Source: Phycisphaerae bacterium (lineage in GTDB: Bacteria > Planctomycetota > Phycisphaerae > Phycisphaerales > SM1A02). Taken from it: DNA of 15,188 nucleotides. The notes beneath the pieces are model-generated. The model saw only the letters and a program-made list of their open reading frames with translations, did no database searches and was not told the DNA's origin. Positions 6,273 to 13,133 of the stretch are shown one piece after another (the first letter of the stretch is position 1; every line of letters starts with the position of its first letter). The stretch lies in the NCBI GenBank assembly GCA_030432455.1, contig JAUIHC010000026.1, positions 1-15,188 on the forward strand, given 5' to 3'. Made by a program: the position numbers and the translations under genes.

Positions 6273-8057
6273 TCAGGCGCGGAAGACCGCCCCGAGACGC
6301 TTGCCGAGCAGGACGCTCGCCCCCGCGAGGGTGCAGGCGAGCAGGAGCATCGCCCAGGTGCCCATCGCCGCGGCGATGCCGGGACCGTCGCCGAGCCGCT
6401 CGAAGAGCACGTAGATCGCCTTGGTGATCGGATAGTCCGCCTCACGCTGGGCGAGGATCAGGCTGTCGCTGACCTCGAGCATCGAGAAGCTGAACGCCAG
6501 CAGCGCCCCCGCCACGAGGTTCGCGGCGACCAGCGGCAGGACGATCCGTCGAAGCACCGTCGCCCGCCCCGCCCCGAGTCCGCGGGCGGCCTCCTCGAGA
6601 TCGACCGGCGTCTGCTCGAGCCCCGCGACCGTCGATCGGACGACATAGGGGAGCCGTCGGACGGCATAGGCCACCACCAGCAGCGGCATCGGGTTCGGAT
6701 TCTCGCCGAGGACGTTCGCCACCCACGAGAGCGGCCCGTCGTCGAGGGCCGCGACCATCGAGGTCGGCATGACCGCGGCCAGCCACCCGGGAACCGGACC
6801 GCGGAAGGGCCATTCGAGCGTCATGGCGACGTAGCCGAAGGCCATGACCAGCCCCGGCACCGCCAACGGCAGCATGCAGAGGGCGTCGAGCAGAGCCCGG
6901 CCGCGGAGCCGCGTCCGCACGATGATCCGGGCCGCGATCACGCCGATCACGAGATCGAGCAGCACCGCGACGCCCGCCAGTCCGAGGCTGTTGCGGATCG
7001 ACCCGATCGCGAGCGGATGCCCGAGGGCCTCCTCGTAGTTCGAGATCGTGAACGCCCGCGGCAGGATCGACTGGTACCACTGTCCTTCGACCGAGAGGCT
7101 CGCGAGGATGACGCCGACATGCGGGGCCGCGGCCACGCCGATCACCAGCGTGAAGAGGGCCGCGGTCCCCCACCCCGCGACACCACGAAGCCGCGAGCTC
7201 GCATCCCCGCGGGACGCCTTGGCACTCGCCCCGACGCCCTTCACCCCGGGCAGGACCCGGCCCGCGAGATAGAGCAGGATCGCGGTCGAAAGCATGACGA
7301 CGGTCAGCGCGAACGGCTCCGCACTCGTCTCCATCTGCTTGAGGCCGTCGAAGATCTGCACCGGCGTGACCTGCCGGAACTCGAACATGAGCGGGGTGCC
7401 CAGTTCGGTGAAGCTCCAGATGAACGTGATCGTGCCGCCCGCGAAGAGGCCCGGACGCACCAGCGGCAGCGTGATCCGCCGGAACCGGGTCCACCCCCCC
7501 GCCCCGAGGTTCCGACCCGCCTCGTCGAGCGCGGGATCGAGGTTCGCCAGCGCCGCGAGCAGATTCAGATAGATGATCGGATAGAGGTGCAGGGCCTCGA
7601 CCACGATGACGCCGACGATCCCGCTCGCCCCGAAGAAGTCGATCGGCCGATCGACCCACCCCGCGTCGAGCAGCATGGTGTTGATGGCCCCCGCCCGCCC
7701 GAGGATGTGCTGCACGCCGATCGCCCCCACGAACGGCGGCAGAATCAGCGGCACCAGGATGAGGGCCGAGAAGAGCCCCTTTCCCGGGAAGTCGTGACGG
7801 GCCGCCAGCATCGCGAGCGGCATCGCCACCACCACCGAGACGATCGTCGTCGCGGTCGCGATGATCAGCCCGTTCACCAGTCCGCCTCGAAGCAGCGGGT
7901 CGGAGAGCACGTCGAGCACATGGTGCAGCGTGAACCCGCCGTCGGTCGCGAGCAGGCCGCCCCGCACGGTCAGCCAGATCGGATAGAGCAGCAGCACGCC
8001 GAGCAGCGCGAGCAGGCTTCCGAGCAGGAGATACCGGCCTGGGGACGAGGAACGCAT
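6273..8057 (-). CDS. Fused two-domain ABC permease, ferric-iron type
   Basis: This 594-residue inner-membrane protein consists of two ABC permease domains in tandem, the layout of FbpB-like iron(III) and related permeases. Each half has its own cytoplasmic EAA loop that contacts the ATPase: EAGRNLGAGGWTRFRRITLP (179-198) and EAARGLGAGRATVLRRIVLP (489-508). Hydrophobic segments cover about 10-30, 60-85, 98-118, 145-172, 205-225 and 250-270 in the first half, with a similar set from about 298. No ATPase or periplasmic binding protein gene is in the window, so the substrate (iron, thiamine or another) is unassigned. The ATG at 8057 has no Shine-Dalgarno site and a TAGACT box only 9 bases upstream, suggesting a leaderless mRNA. 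The stop lies 155 bases before the chosen nuoD start. Confidence 0.93.
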   Translation of the reverse strand: MRSSSPGRYLLLGSLLALLGVLLLYPIWLTVRGGLLATDGGFTLHHVLDVLSDPLLRGGLVNGLIIATATTIVSVVVAMPLAMLAARHDFPGKGLFSALILVPLILPPFVGAIGVQHILGRAGAINTMLLDAGWVDRPIDFFGASGIVGVIVVEALHLYPIIYLNLLAALANLDPALDEAGRNLGAGGWTRFRRITLPLVRPGLFAGGTITFIWSFTELGTPLMFEFRQVTPVQIFDGLKQMETSAEPFALTVVMLSTAILLYLAGRVLPGVKGVGASAKASRGDASSRLRGVAGWGTAALFTLVIGVAAAPHVGVILASLSVEGQWYQSILPRAFTISNYEEALGHPLAIGSIRNSLGLAGVAVLLDLVIGVIAARIIVRTRLRGRALLDALCMLPLAVPGLVMAFGYVAMTLEWPFRGPVPGWLAAVMPTSMVAALDDGPLSWVANVLGENPNPMPLLVVAYAVRRLPYVVRSTVAGLEQTPVDLEEAARGLGAGRATVLRRIVLPLVAANLVAGALLAFSFSMLEVSDSLILAQREADYPITKAIYVLFERLGDGPGIAAAMGTWAMLLLACTLAGASVLLGKRLGAVFRA

Positions 8058-8084
8058 CGGGCCGGGAGTCTACCGCCGGCCCGA
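8057..8084 (-). promoter_or_regulatory. Putative leaderless promoter inside an inverted repeat
   Basis: Read leftward, TAGACT (8072-8067) sits in the 10-base loop of a perfect GC stem, CGGGCCGG / CCGGCCCG, plus one more A-T pair that includes the A of the permease ATG. Nine bases separate the box from the ATG and no ribosome-binding site fits between them. The repeat could also act as a transcription end for the protease gene, whose stop is 40 bases upstream. Confidence 0.42.
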
Positions 8085-8097
8085 GATCGATCCGGAG

Positions 8098-9651
8098 TCA
8101 CCCGGTCCAGTTGGCGAGCAGCACGCCGATGTCGCTGCCCCCGACCGAGCCGTTCCCATCGAGATCCCCGTCGGGATCGGACGACCCCCACAGGCTCAGC
8201 AGCAGGCCGAAGTCGCTTCCGGCGACCCGACCATCGCCGTCGAGGTCGCCGACGAGCGGCTCGTCGCCGGACTCCGGCAACCACGCCGCGATCGCCATGC
8301 GGGTCGTGACCGGCGATGCATCGACCCGCTGGAAGCGGACCGCGTACGACCCCGGAGCCAGATCGCGGATGTGGATCAGTTCGGCGGGATCGACGCCGCT
8401 GGCGCTGCGGACATTGCCGCCGCCGAAGACGCCGACACCGGCGCCGGCCAGCGTGACCGGCTCGCCCTTGGCGTCGATCCGAAACACCTCGACGTCGATG
8501 TCGGGCAGCGTCGTCGAGGTCCAGGTCGTCGGGGTGATGCGGTTCCACGCGGCGCAGATCGACACCTCGTCCGCGGTCTCCGCGAGATCGAATCGATGCC
8601 AGTACGCCTCCGAGCCGGACATCGTCTCGTAGTCCCACGAGGGGGCGGTCAACGTCGCCGTCGCGGGCACCGCCGAGTCGCCGTCCTGCTCGAGGCCGGT
8701 GTAGATGCGATGCGCCCGATCGATGTTCACCACCCCGGCGCCGAAGACCTCGTCGAGCGGACGCTCGGTGACGCCCCGCTCGACCTCGGGAGACGGAAGA
8801 TTGGTCCACGCCTCGTTTCGGACCGCCCCGGCCATGAGCACCGCCTTGAGGACCTGTGGAAGGTCGGCCAGGTTGTTGGCGGCGAGTTCGGGCGTGGTGT
8901 CGCGGGTCTCGTGGAGGAGCGCGGCGCACCCGCCCACCAGCGGAGTCGCGAAACTCGTGAAGTCGCCCGGTGCCACGATCTCAGGCTTCTGTCGTCCCGG
9001 GGCGTCGGTGTTCGCCCCGGTGTCGTCGTGACCGTGATTGCCGCTGGAGAGGCCGACCGACAGTCCGTGGAACATGCCCGCGAGCAGCGGCTCGTTGACA
9101 CTCGCGCCGCCGTTGTTCACGCCGACGACCCAGAGCGTCCGGAACGCGTTGGCCGCGTAGTCGGCGCGACGAAGCAGTTCCTTGTCGGCCGTGGCGTTGC
9201 CGAGCGACCCGATCCAGCTGTGATTGAACACCCGCAGCCCGGCCGGCGGCGACGCCGGCGGTGAGGCGGTGCCCTGCTTCAGATAGCCGGAGAACAGGAA
9301 CTGATTGACGTCCCAGAGATGCACCGTGGTGACACCGGGCGCCGGGCTGAGCGTCCGGCCGTAGAACCGGGTCGCGACCGTGGTGGCATGACCACTGGTC
9401 CCCGCGGCCCCGCTCTCCTCGATGAAGGAGATCCCGGCGAACTCCGAGTTGGTCTGATTCGGCCCGTAGCCCGGGTTGGGCACCTCGACCTGCCCGAGCC
9501 CGACCCCCGCGCCGGTCGGGGCCGCGGCCCCGAGTCGCTCCACGAGCGTGCGGTAGCCGATGTCGTCGAGTTCATCGGCGATCGACACCGCCGGCACGGC
9601 GAGCGCGACCGCCACCAGGAGCGAACGGCGAGGGATCCGGATCTGGGGCAT
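8098..9651 (-). CDS. Secreted subtilase-like protease with dockerin tail
   Basis: This is a 517-residue secreted S8-type peptidase. Residues 1-25 form a signal peptide (basic start, hydrophobic LLVAVALAVPAV, likely cleavage after SIA). The catalytic region includes GAGVGLGQVEVP (47-58), SGHATTVATRF (86-96) with His88, a WVVGVNNGG oxyanion-type segment (174-182), and TSFATPLVGG (232-241) with Ser233. The usual Asp position is Glu56, which may alter activity. A beta-rich region covers about 335-458. Residues 467-517 are dockerin-like, with calcium loops at 469-480 and 496-507 (D-x-D-G-D/N-G). No cohesin is visible. The start at 9651 rather than an upstream ATG is set by the signal peptide and by GGAG 8 bases before it. 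Confidence 0.88.
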   Translation of the reverse strand: MPQIRIPRRSLLVAVALAVPAVSIADELDDIGYRTLVERLGAAAPTGAGVGLGQVEVPNPGYGPNQTNSEFAGISFIEESGAAGTSGHATTVATRFYGRTLSPAPGVTTVHLWDVNQFLFSGYLKQGTASPPASPPAGLRVFNHSWIGSLGNATADKELLRRADYAANAFRTLWVVGVNNGGASVNEPLLAGMFHGLSVGLSSGNHGHDDTGANTDAPGRQKPEIVAPGDFTSFATPLVGGCAALLHETRDTTPELAANNLADLPQVLKAVLMAGAVRNEAWTNLPSPEVERGVTERPLDEVFGAGVVNIDRAHRIYTGLEQDGDSAVPATATLTAPSWDYETMSGSEAYWHRFDLAETADEVSICAAWNRITPTTWTSTTLPDIDVEVFRIDAKGEPVTLAGAGVGVFGGGNVRSASGVDPAELIHIRDLAPGSYAVRFQRVDASPVTTRMAIAAWLPESGDEPLVGDLDGDGRVAGSDFGLLLSLWGSSDPDGDLDGNGSVGGSDIGVLLANWTG

Positions 9652-9659
9652 GGGGGAGA

Positions 9660-9663
9660 CTCC
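9660..9663 (-). promoter_or_regulatory. Shine-Dalgarno site fixing the protease start
   Basis: GGAG lies 8 bases before the ATG at 9651. Together with the signal peptide starting there, it rules against an upstream ATG at 9777 in the same frame. Confidence 0.6.
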
Positions 9664-9688
9664 GTCGGAAGGACGACCTCCGACGATA
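9663..9688 (-). promoter_or_regulatory. Putative -10 box with overlapping inverted repeat
   Basis: Read leftward, TATCGT (9688-9683) lies 31 bases before the protease ATG. It overlaps a 9-bp inverted repeat (CGTCGGAGG / CTTCCGACG, 5-base loop, one G-U pair if in RNA). If transcription starts about 7 bases past the box, only part of the repeat is transcribed, so it could be an operator. If it starts further upstream, it would form a 5' leader hairpin touching the Shine-Dalgarno site. Confidence 0.33.
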
Positions 9689-9736
9689 GCCCGCTGGATG
9701 CCGAAGTCCACCGCCGACCGCAGATCCCACGTCCGG

Positions 9737-9775
9737 GAACGCCGGTTTCGGGCGGATCGTGCGGCCCGGGCGTTC
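9737..9775 (-). terminator. Structured 3' end of motB, possible terminator
   Basis: An outer 7-bp stem (GAACGCC / GGCGTTC) begins within the motB stop codon, with an inner 5-bp stem (CGGGC / GCCCG) nested inside. No U-run follows in the leftward direction, so termination is only suggested. Confidence 0.28.
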
Positions 9776-10547
9776 ACCGCATCGCGGAGTCGCGTCGCAC
9801 GAGCAGTTCGACCCGGGCGTTCTCCCCGGGCTTCACGCTCATCGCCCGATCGCGGCGTCGCGGCTCCGCGGTCCCCGAGGCGGTCACGCGGATCCGGTCC
9901 CAGTCGATCCCCGCCGCCGCGAGCCGATCGGCGACCGCGGACGCCCGCTCCATCGCGATTCGGAACGCCTTCGCCGGATCCTTGAACGCCTCGACCTCGT
10001 CGGCGTGACCACGAACCTCGATGACGTTCTGCCGACCGTGATGACGAGCCGTGAACTCGGCGATGATCGCGTCGGCCTCCGCCGTCGGCTCGAGCTGGTG
10101 ACGATCGAAGGGCACGTCCACCGCCTGTCCGAAGAAGTCGATGTCGCGAGGAGAGCGGACCTCGGTCTCGCCACCCTTGACGCCGGGATCGGTGGCGTGC
10201 CCCGCGCCGCGTTGAGCGATGGCGTTCAGGACCTCGGCATCGGCGGGATCATCCGGATTGAGCGGATTGTGGAACGCACGGCGGACCGACTCGATGAACT
10301 CGGGATCGATCTCCAGCGACTGCTGGGCGACGCCCTCGGACTCCTCGCCCCCGCCGCCGGCGTTCCCGCTCTTGGGCTGGACGTTCAACGCGAAGAGGAT
10401 CACGAAGAAGCCCATCAGCAGCATGACCATGTCGGCGAAGGAGATCAGCCACTCCGGGGCACCGGCCTCCTCCTCCTCATGGCCTCCGCCGCCGTGACCG
10501 CCACCATGTCCGTGGCCGCCGCCGTGCTTTCCGTGATCGTCGGACAT
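9774..10547 (-). CDS. motB: MotB-type stator protein with OmpA domain
   Basis: This 257-residue protein is the peptidoglycan-anchored half of an ion-driven flagellar-type stator. The N-terminus (5-23) is almost all Gly and His (six His), followed by EEEE. The single membrane segment with the MotB plug signature is PEWLISFADMVMLLMGFF (31-48), with Asp39 at the ion-carrying position. A Gly/Asn-rich linker follows, then an OmpA-like peptidoglycan-binding domain (about 134-252) containing VRGHADEVEAF and RASAVADRLAAAGI. The ATG at 10547 has GGAGG 8 bases upstream. It lies 26 bases after motA, forming a two-gene operon. No other flagellar gene is in the window, and the coupling ion is undetermined. 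Confidence 0.92.
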   Translation of the reverse strand: MSDDHGKHGGGHGHGGGHGGGGHEEEEAGAPEWLISFADMVMLLMGFFVILFALNVQPKSGNAGGGGEESEGVAQQSLEIDPEFIESVRRAFHNPLNPDDPADAEVLNAIAQRGAGHATDPGVKGGETEVRSPRDIDFFGQAVDVPFDRHQLEPTAEADAIIAEFTARHHGRQNVIEVRGHADEVEAFKDPAKAFRIAMERASAVADRLAAAGIDWDRIRVTASGTAEPRRRDRAMSVKPGENARVELLVRRDSAMR

Positions 10548-10573
10548 CGCGGTCCCCTCCCTCGGTGACGCGG

Positions 10574-11359
10574 TCAGGCCGCGAGCTTGAGCTTCCCGCG
10601 TCCGGTCTGCGGGACGAAGGCCAGCATCTTCTCGGTGGTGGTTCGGGGGTTGTCGCCCGCCTGGATGCTCATGATGCCCTGCAGCATCATCTCCTTCGAG
10701 AGGATCTCCTCACCGGAGCGGAGGGCCAGCTTGTCGCCGATCGGACCCGCGATCGCGTTGGCGAGCACGGTGCCGTACATCGTCGCGGTCACCGCCACCG
10801 CAAGCATGCCGCCGAGCTCCTCGATGGAACCGCCGAGTGAACCGAACATGCCGATCTGACCGATCAGCGTCGCCGCGAGGCCGTAGCCCGGCCCGTAGAG
10901 CTTGATGAGGTCGAAGAACTTCTTGCCCGCCTTGTGGCGTTCCTGCATCGCCATGACCTCGAGGCGGAGCGTCGACTCGACGATCGCCTCGTCGGTGCCG
11001 TCGACCGCCATCTTCAGGGCCTGGGCGAGGAACGGATCCTTGATGTTCTCGACCTCGCTCTCGAGGGCGAGGATCCCGTCGCGGCGGGCCTTGTCGCTGA
11101 GCATGGCCATGACCGACACGGTCTCCGTGATCGACTGGGTCGGCTCGCGGAAGAACGACTTGATGTAGCCGGGCACCTGCAGCAGCTTGTCCATGGGCAT
11201 CGCCATGAACAGCACGCTGACCGTGCCGCCGAACACCATGATGACGCCCTTGAGCGACCAGAACATCATGATGTTGCCGCCGTGACTGAGCACGAGCGCC
11301 ACGGTCGCGCCGCAGACGAGCACGCCGAGGATGCTTCCGATCAGACTGGCCTTGTCCAT
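10574..11359 (-). CDS. motA: MotA-type stator membrane protein
   Basis: This 261-residue MotA/PomA-family protein is the ion-channel subunit of the stator, with membrane segments at about 6-24, 36-54, 156-176 and 185-205. Family hallmarks are ARRDGILALESE (91-102, with the conserved Arg and Glu), YGPGYGLAATLIG (155-167), IAGPIGDKLALRS (203-215) and MLQGIMSIQAGDNPR (225-239), including conserved prolines near the channel. The start at 11359 is chosen because MDKASLIGSILG begins the first membrane segment and GGAG lies 6 bases upstream. An upstream ATG at 11500 would add 47 unlikely residues. motB follows 26 bases downstream. No clear promoter is visible in the 216-base gap before it. Confidence 0.94.
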   Translation of the reverse strand: MDKASLIGSILGVLVCGATVALVLSHGGNIMMFWSLKGVIMVFGGTVSVLFMAMPMDKLLQVPGYIKSFFREPTQSITETVSVMAMLSDKARRDGILALESEVENIKDPFLAQALKMAVDGTDEAIVESTLRLEVMAMQERHKAGKKFFDLIKLYGPGYGLAATLIGQIGMFGSLGGSIEELGGMLAVAVTATMYGTVLANAIAGPIGDKLALRSGEEILSKEMMLQGIMSIQAGDNPRTTTEKMLAFVPQTGRGKLKLAA

Positions 11360-11365
11360 GCCTCG

Positions 11366-11375
11366 CTCCACCTCC
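11366..11375 (-). promoter_or_regulatory. Shine-Dalgarno site fixing the motA start
   Basis: GGAG lies 6 bases before the ATG at 11359, and a second GGAGG lies just upstream of it. They support this start over the in-frame ATG at 11500. Confidence 0.6.
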
Positions 11376-11575
11376 CTGGTCCACCGCGACATCGGCACGG
11401 TGGGACGGGGAGCGCACGGCGCCCCTCGACCTGCGAACGATCGACCGGGAAGCAAGCGATCTTCACCATGACGCCGCACGATCGCGTGGACATCCTCCAC
11501 GGACGCGGACGGGGACGATCACGCCGATCCTGCGGAATCGGGTCCGGTTATCGGGGATGACGGCGCGACCCGGCG

Positions 11576-11854
11576 TCAGACCGTGGCGACGGTCCGCTTG
11601 AGGGCCGCCGCGGGGCGGAACGCGACGGTGCTCGACGCCGGAATCTCCAGCGACTCGCCGGTGCGGGGGTTCCGACCGGTGCGGGCCGCCCGCTCCTTGC
11701 GTTCGAAGGTGCCGAATCCGGCGATCGCGACACTGCCGTCGCGATCGACCCCGTCGAGGATCGAGTCGAGAACCGCCTTGACGGCCTTTTCGGCGGCGGT
11801 TCGGGATCCGCCGATCTCGGCGGCGACGCATTCGACGAGGTCACGCTTGTTCAT
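11576..11854 (-). CDS. HU-family DNA-binding protein
   Basis: This 92-residue protein belongs to the HU/IHF family of dimeric, DNA-bending nucleoid proteins. It shows the family order: helical N-terminus MNKRDLVECVAAEI, then GFGTFERKERAARTG (48-62), and the beta-arm motif RNPRTGESLEIPAS (63-76) that enters the DNA minor groove, then VAFRPAAALK. Length is typical. The ATG at 11854 has GGAG 8 bases upstream; a longer in-frame opening to 12022 would add 56 unlikely residues overlapping the divergent promoter region. It is transcribed away from the dehydrogenase gene, sharing a 176-base divergent gap. Whether it is an HU or IHF type cannot be told from this sequence alone. Confidence 0.95.
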   Translation of the reverse strand: MNKRDLVECVAAEIGGSRTAAEKAVKAVLDSILDGVDRDGSVAIAGFGTFERKERAARTGRNPRTGESLEIPASSTVAFRPAAALKRTVATV

Positions 11855-11884
11855 GTGATCCGCTCCGGTCTTCAGGTTGGCGTG

Positions 11885-11914
11885 CGATCGGGATCGCGGA
11901 ACCCTACCCGATCG
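11885..11914 (-). promoter_or_regulatory. Putative HU-gene promoter with inverted repeat
   Basis: Read leftward, TAGGGT (11906-11901) lies 46 bases before the HU ATG. It is flanked by a perfect 8-bp inverted repeat (CGATCGGG / CCCGATCG) with a 14-base spacer containing the box. No good -35 is evident. The repeat could be an operator, although GATCG words are frequent in this genome. Confidence 0.38.
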
Positions 11915-12005
11915 ACCCGTCCCCGACGCCGCCCCCGGGGACCACGGGGGATCCGCGGTGGACGACTCCGTGAGAACCGGCCGCCCGGCGGTCGAGGACC
12001 TCGCC

Positions 12006-12030
12006 GCGGGCCCTGCTAGCATCGCCCGCC
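12006..12030 (+). promoter_or_regulatory. Putative leaderless extended -10 promoter
   Basis: TGCTAGCAT (12014-12022) matches an extended -10 (TG-n-TAnnnT). Only 8 bases separate it from the ATG at 12031. It lies in the 12-base loop of a perfect 6-bp inverted repeat (GCGGGC / GCCCGC). No Shine-Dalgarno-like sequence exists before the ATG, so transcription probably starts at or next to the start codon. Confidence 0.48.
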
Positions 12031-12996
12031 ATGACCCCGCCGCCCCTCTTGGAACGCCCTCTCGTCGTCCGCACCGAGCATCTGGATCCCGGTGCGGAGA
12101 CGTGGCTTGCGGAGCGGTGCGAGGTGCAGGCGGTCCCTGTGGACGATCCTCGCTTCGCGGGTCTCGCAGACCGCATCTCGGGGCTGGTGGTGCGGACCTA
12201 CACCACCGTGGACGACGAGTTGCTTGATCGACTTCCGGCCCTCCGAGTGGTCGCCCGAGCGGGTGTCGGACTGGACAACATCGATGTCGCGGCCTGCCGG
12301 AAGCGGGGCGTGGAGGTCGTGCACACGCCGGACGCGAACACGCAGGCGGTCGTCGAGTACGTGACCTGTCTGCTCTGCGACGCCCTCCGCCCCCGGGTGC
12401 TGCTCGACGCGCCGGTGGACAAGGCTCGCTGGAGCGAGATCCGCGAGGAGGTCTGCGGTGCGTGGCAGATGAACGAACTGGTGCTCGGCATCCTCGGCTT
12501 CGGCCGCATCGGGCGGCGCGTCGCGGAGGTCGCCCGCGCGATCGGGTTCACCACGATCTTCCACGACCTGCTGGAGATCCCCGAGTCGGACCGCCGCGGC
12601 GCGGACGGCGTGTCGATGGACACGCTGCTCGCCGAGAGCGATGTCCTGACGATCCATGTCGATGGTCGGGCCACCAATCACGACCTGATCGACGCGAGCG
12701 TGCTCGCCCGCATGAAGTCGGACGCGATCATCCTCAACACGAGCCGCGGATTCGTGATCGACGAGACGGCGCTGGCGGACTGGCTGCGGGCGAATCCCGC
12801 CGCGCTGGCGATCCTCGACGTCCATGCGAACGAGCCCTTCACCGACACCGCCCCGCTGCTCGGACTCCCCAACGCCCACCTCGCCCCGCATCTGGCGAGC
12901 CGGACGACGACCGCGATGGCGAACATGAGCTGGGTCGTGAAGGACGTCTGGCGGGTGCTGCAGGGCGACGCCCCCGACCACCCCGCCCCCGCATAG
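12031..12996 (+). CDS. D-isomer-specific 2-hydroxyacid dehydrogenase
   Basis: This 321-residue NAD-dependent oxidoreductase belongs to the D-2-hydroxyacid dehydrogenase family and resembles phosphoglycerate dehydrogenase (SerA-like) without its ACT domain. The substrate domain contains ARAGVGLDNIDV (76-87) and TPDANTQAVVEY (99-110). The Rossmann signature is GILGFGRIGRR (153-163, G-x-G-x2-G). The catalytic set is Arg239 (NTSRG), Glu268 (HANEPF) and His287 (APHLAS). The exact substrate is not determined; 3-phosphoglycerate, glycerate and hydroxypyruvate are all possible. It is divergent from the HU gene and 137 bases before enolase on the same strand. It appears to be translated from a leaderless mRNA. 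Confidence 0.93.
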   Translation: MTPPPLLERPLVVRTEHLDPGAETWLAERCEVQAVPVDDPRFAGLADRISGLVVRTYTTVDDELLDRLPALRVVARAGVGLDNIDVAACRKRGVEVVHTPDANTQAVVEYVTCLLCDALRPRVLLDAPVDKARWSEIREEVCGAWQMNELVLGILGFGRIGRRVAEVARAIGFTTIFHDLLEIPESDRRGADGVSMDTLLAESDVLTIHVDGRATNHDLIDASVLARMKSDAIILNTSRGFVIDETALADWLRANPAALAILDVHANEPFTDTAPLLGLPNAHLAPHLASRTTTAMANMSWVVKDVWRVLQGDAPDHPAPA

Positions 12997-13080
12997 CCCG
13001 CCCCCCCCATTCCCACCCCCATCCCCGTTCTCCATTCTCCGTTCTCCGTTCTCCTCCCCGCCATTCCCAGTACCCTCCCC
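12997..13080 (+). repeat. C/T-rich tract with heptamer tandem repeat
   Basis: The dehydrogenase-enolase gap is almost all pyrimidine on this strand. It contains four tandem copies of a 7-base unit at 13025-13052 (CCGTTCT, CCATTCT, CCGTTCT, CCGTTCT). Runs of C precede and follow it. The tract ends just at a TACCCT box (13071-13076). It may slip in length or adopt unusual DNA structure; it encodes nothing recognisable. Confidence 0.75.
13071..13076 (+). promoter_or_regulatory. Putative -10 box of the enolase gene
   Basis: TACCCT lies 57 bases before the enolase ATG, at the end of the pyrimidine tract. It matches the TAnnnT pattern seen elsewhere in the window but is weak on its own, and no -35 is clear. 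Confidence 0.28.
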
Positions 13081-13133
13081 GACTCGTTTCACCGCTCGAC
13101 CCTCCTCAAACCGACCGCCCCCGGACCTCTTCC

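Noticed and set aside
4277..6445. Long leftward open frame of 722 codons across nuoE and nuoD
   Set aside because: It is a shadow frame: Arg/Pro/His-rich translation with no family motifs, overlapping two clear complex I genes.
6210..8309. Long rightward open frame of 699 codons opposite the permease
   Set aside because: It is dominated by Arg, Asp, Gln, Glu and His with no domain, and antisense to an obvious membrane protein.
11360..11500. Upstream ATG extending MotA by 47 residues
   Set aside because: The added residues are Arg/Pro-rich and unlike MotA, whereas the downstream ATG has a good ribosome-binding site and the expected N-terminus.
11855..12022. Upstream ATG extending the HU protein by 56 residues
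   Set aside because: HU proteins are about 90 residues; the extension overlaps the promoter candidates and has no similarity to the family.
13025..13052. Heptamer array considered as a CRISPR array
   Set aside because: The units are contiguous with no spacers and there are no cas genes, so it is a simple tandem repeat.
12016..13092. Leftward frame of 358 codons opposite the dehydrogenase
   Set aside because: It is antisense to an enzyme with intact catalytic residues, and begins in the pyrimidine repeat tract, which translates to Gly/Asn/Glu runs.
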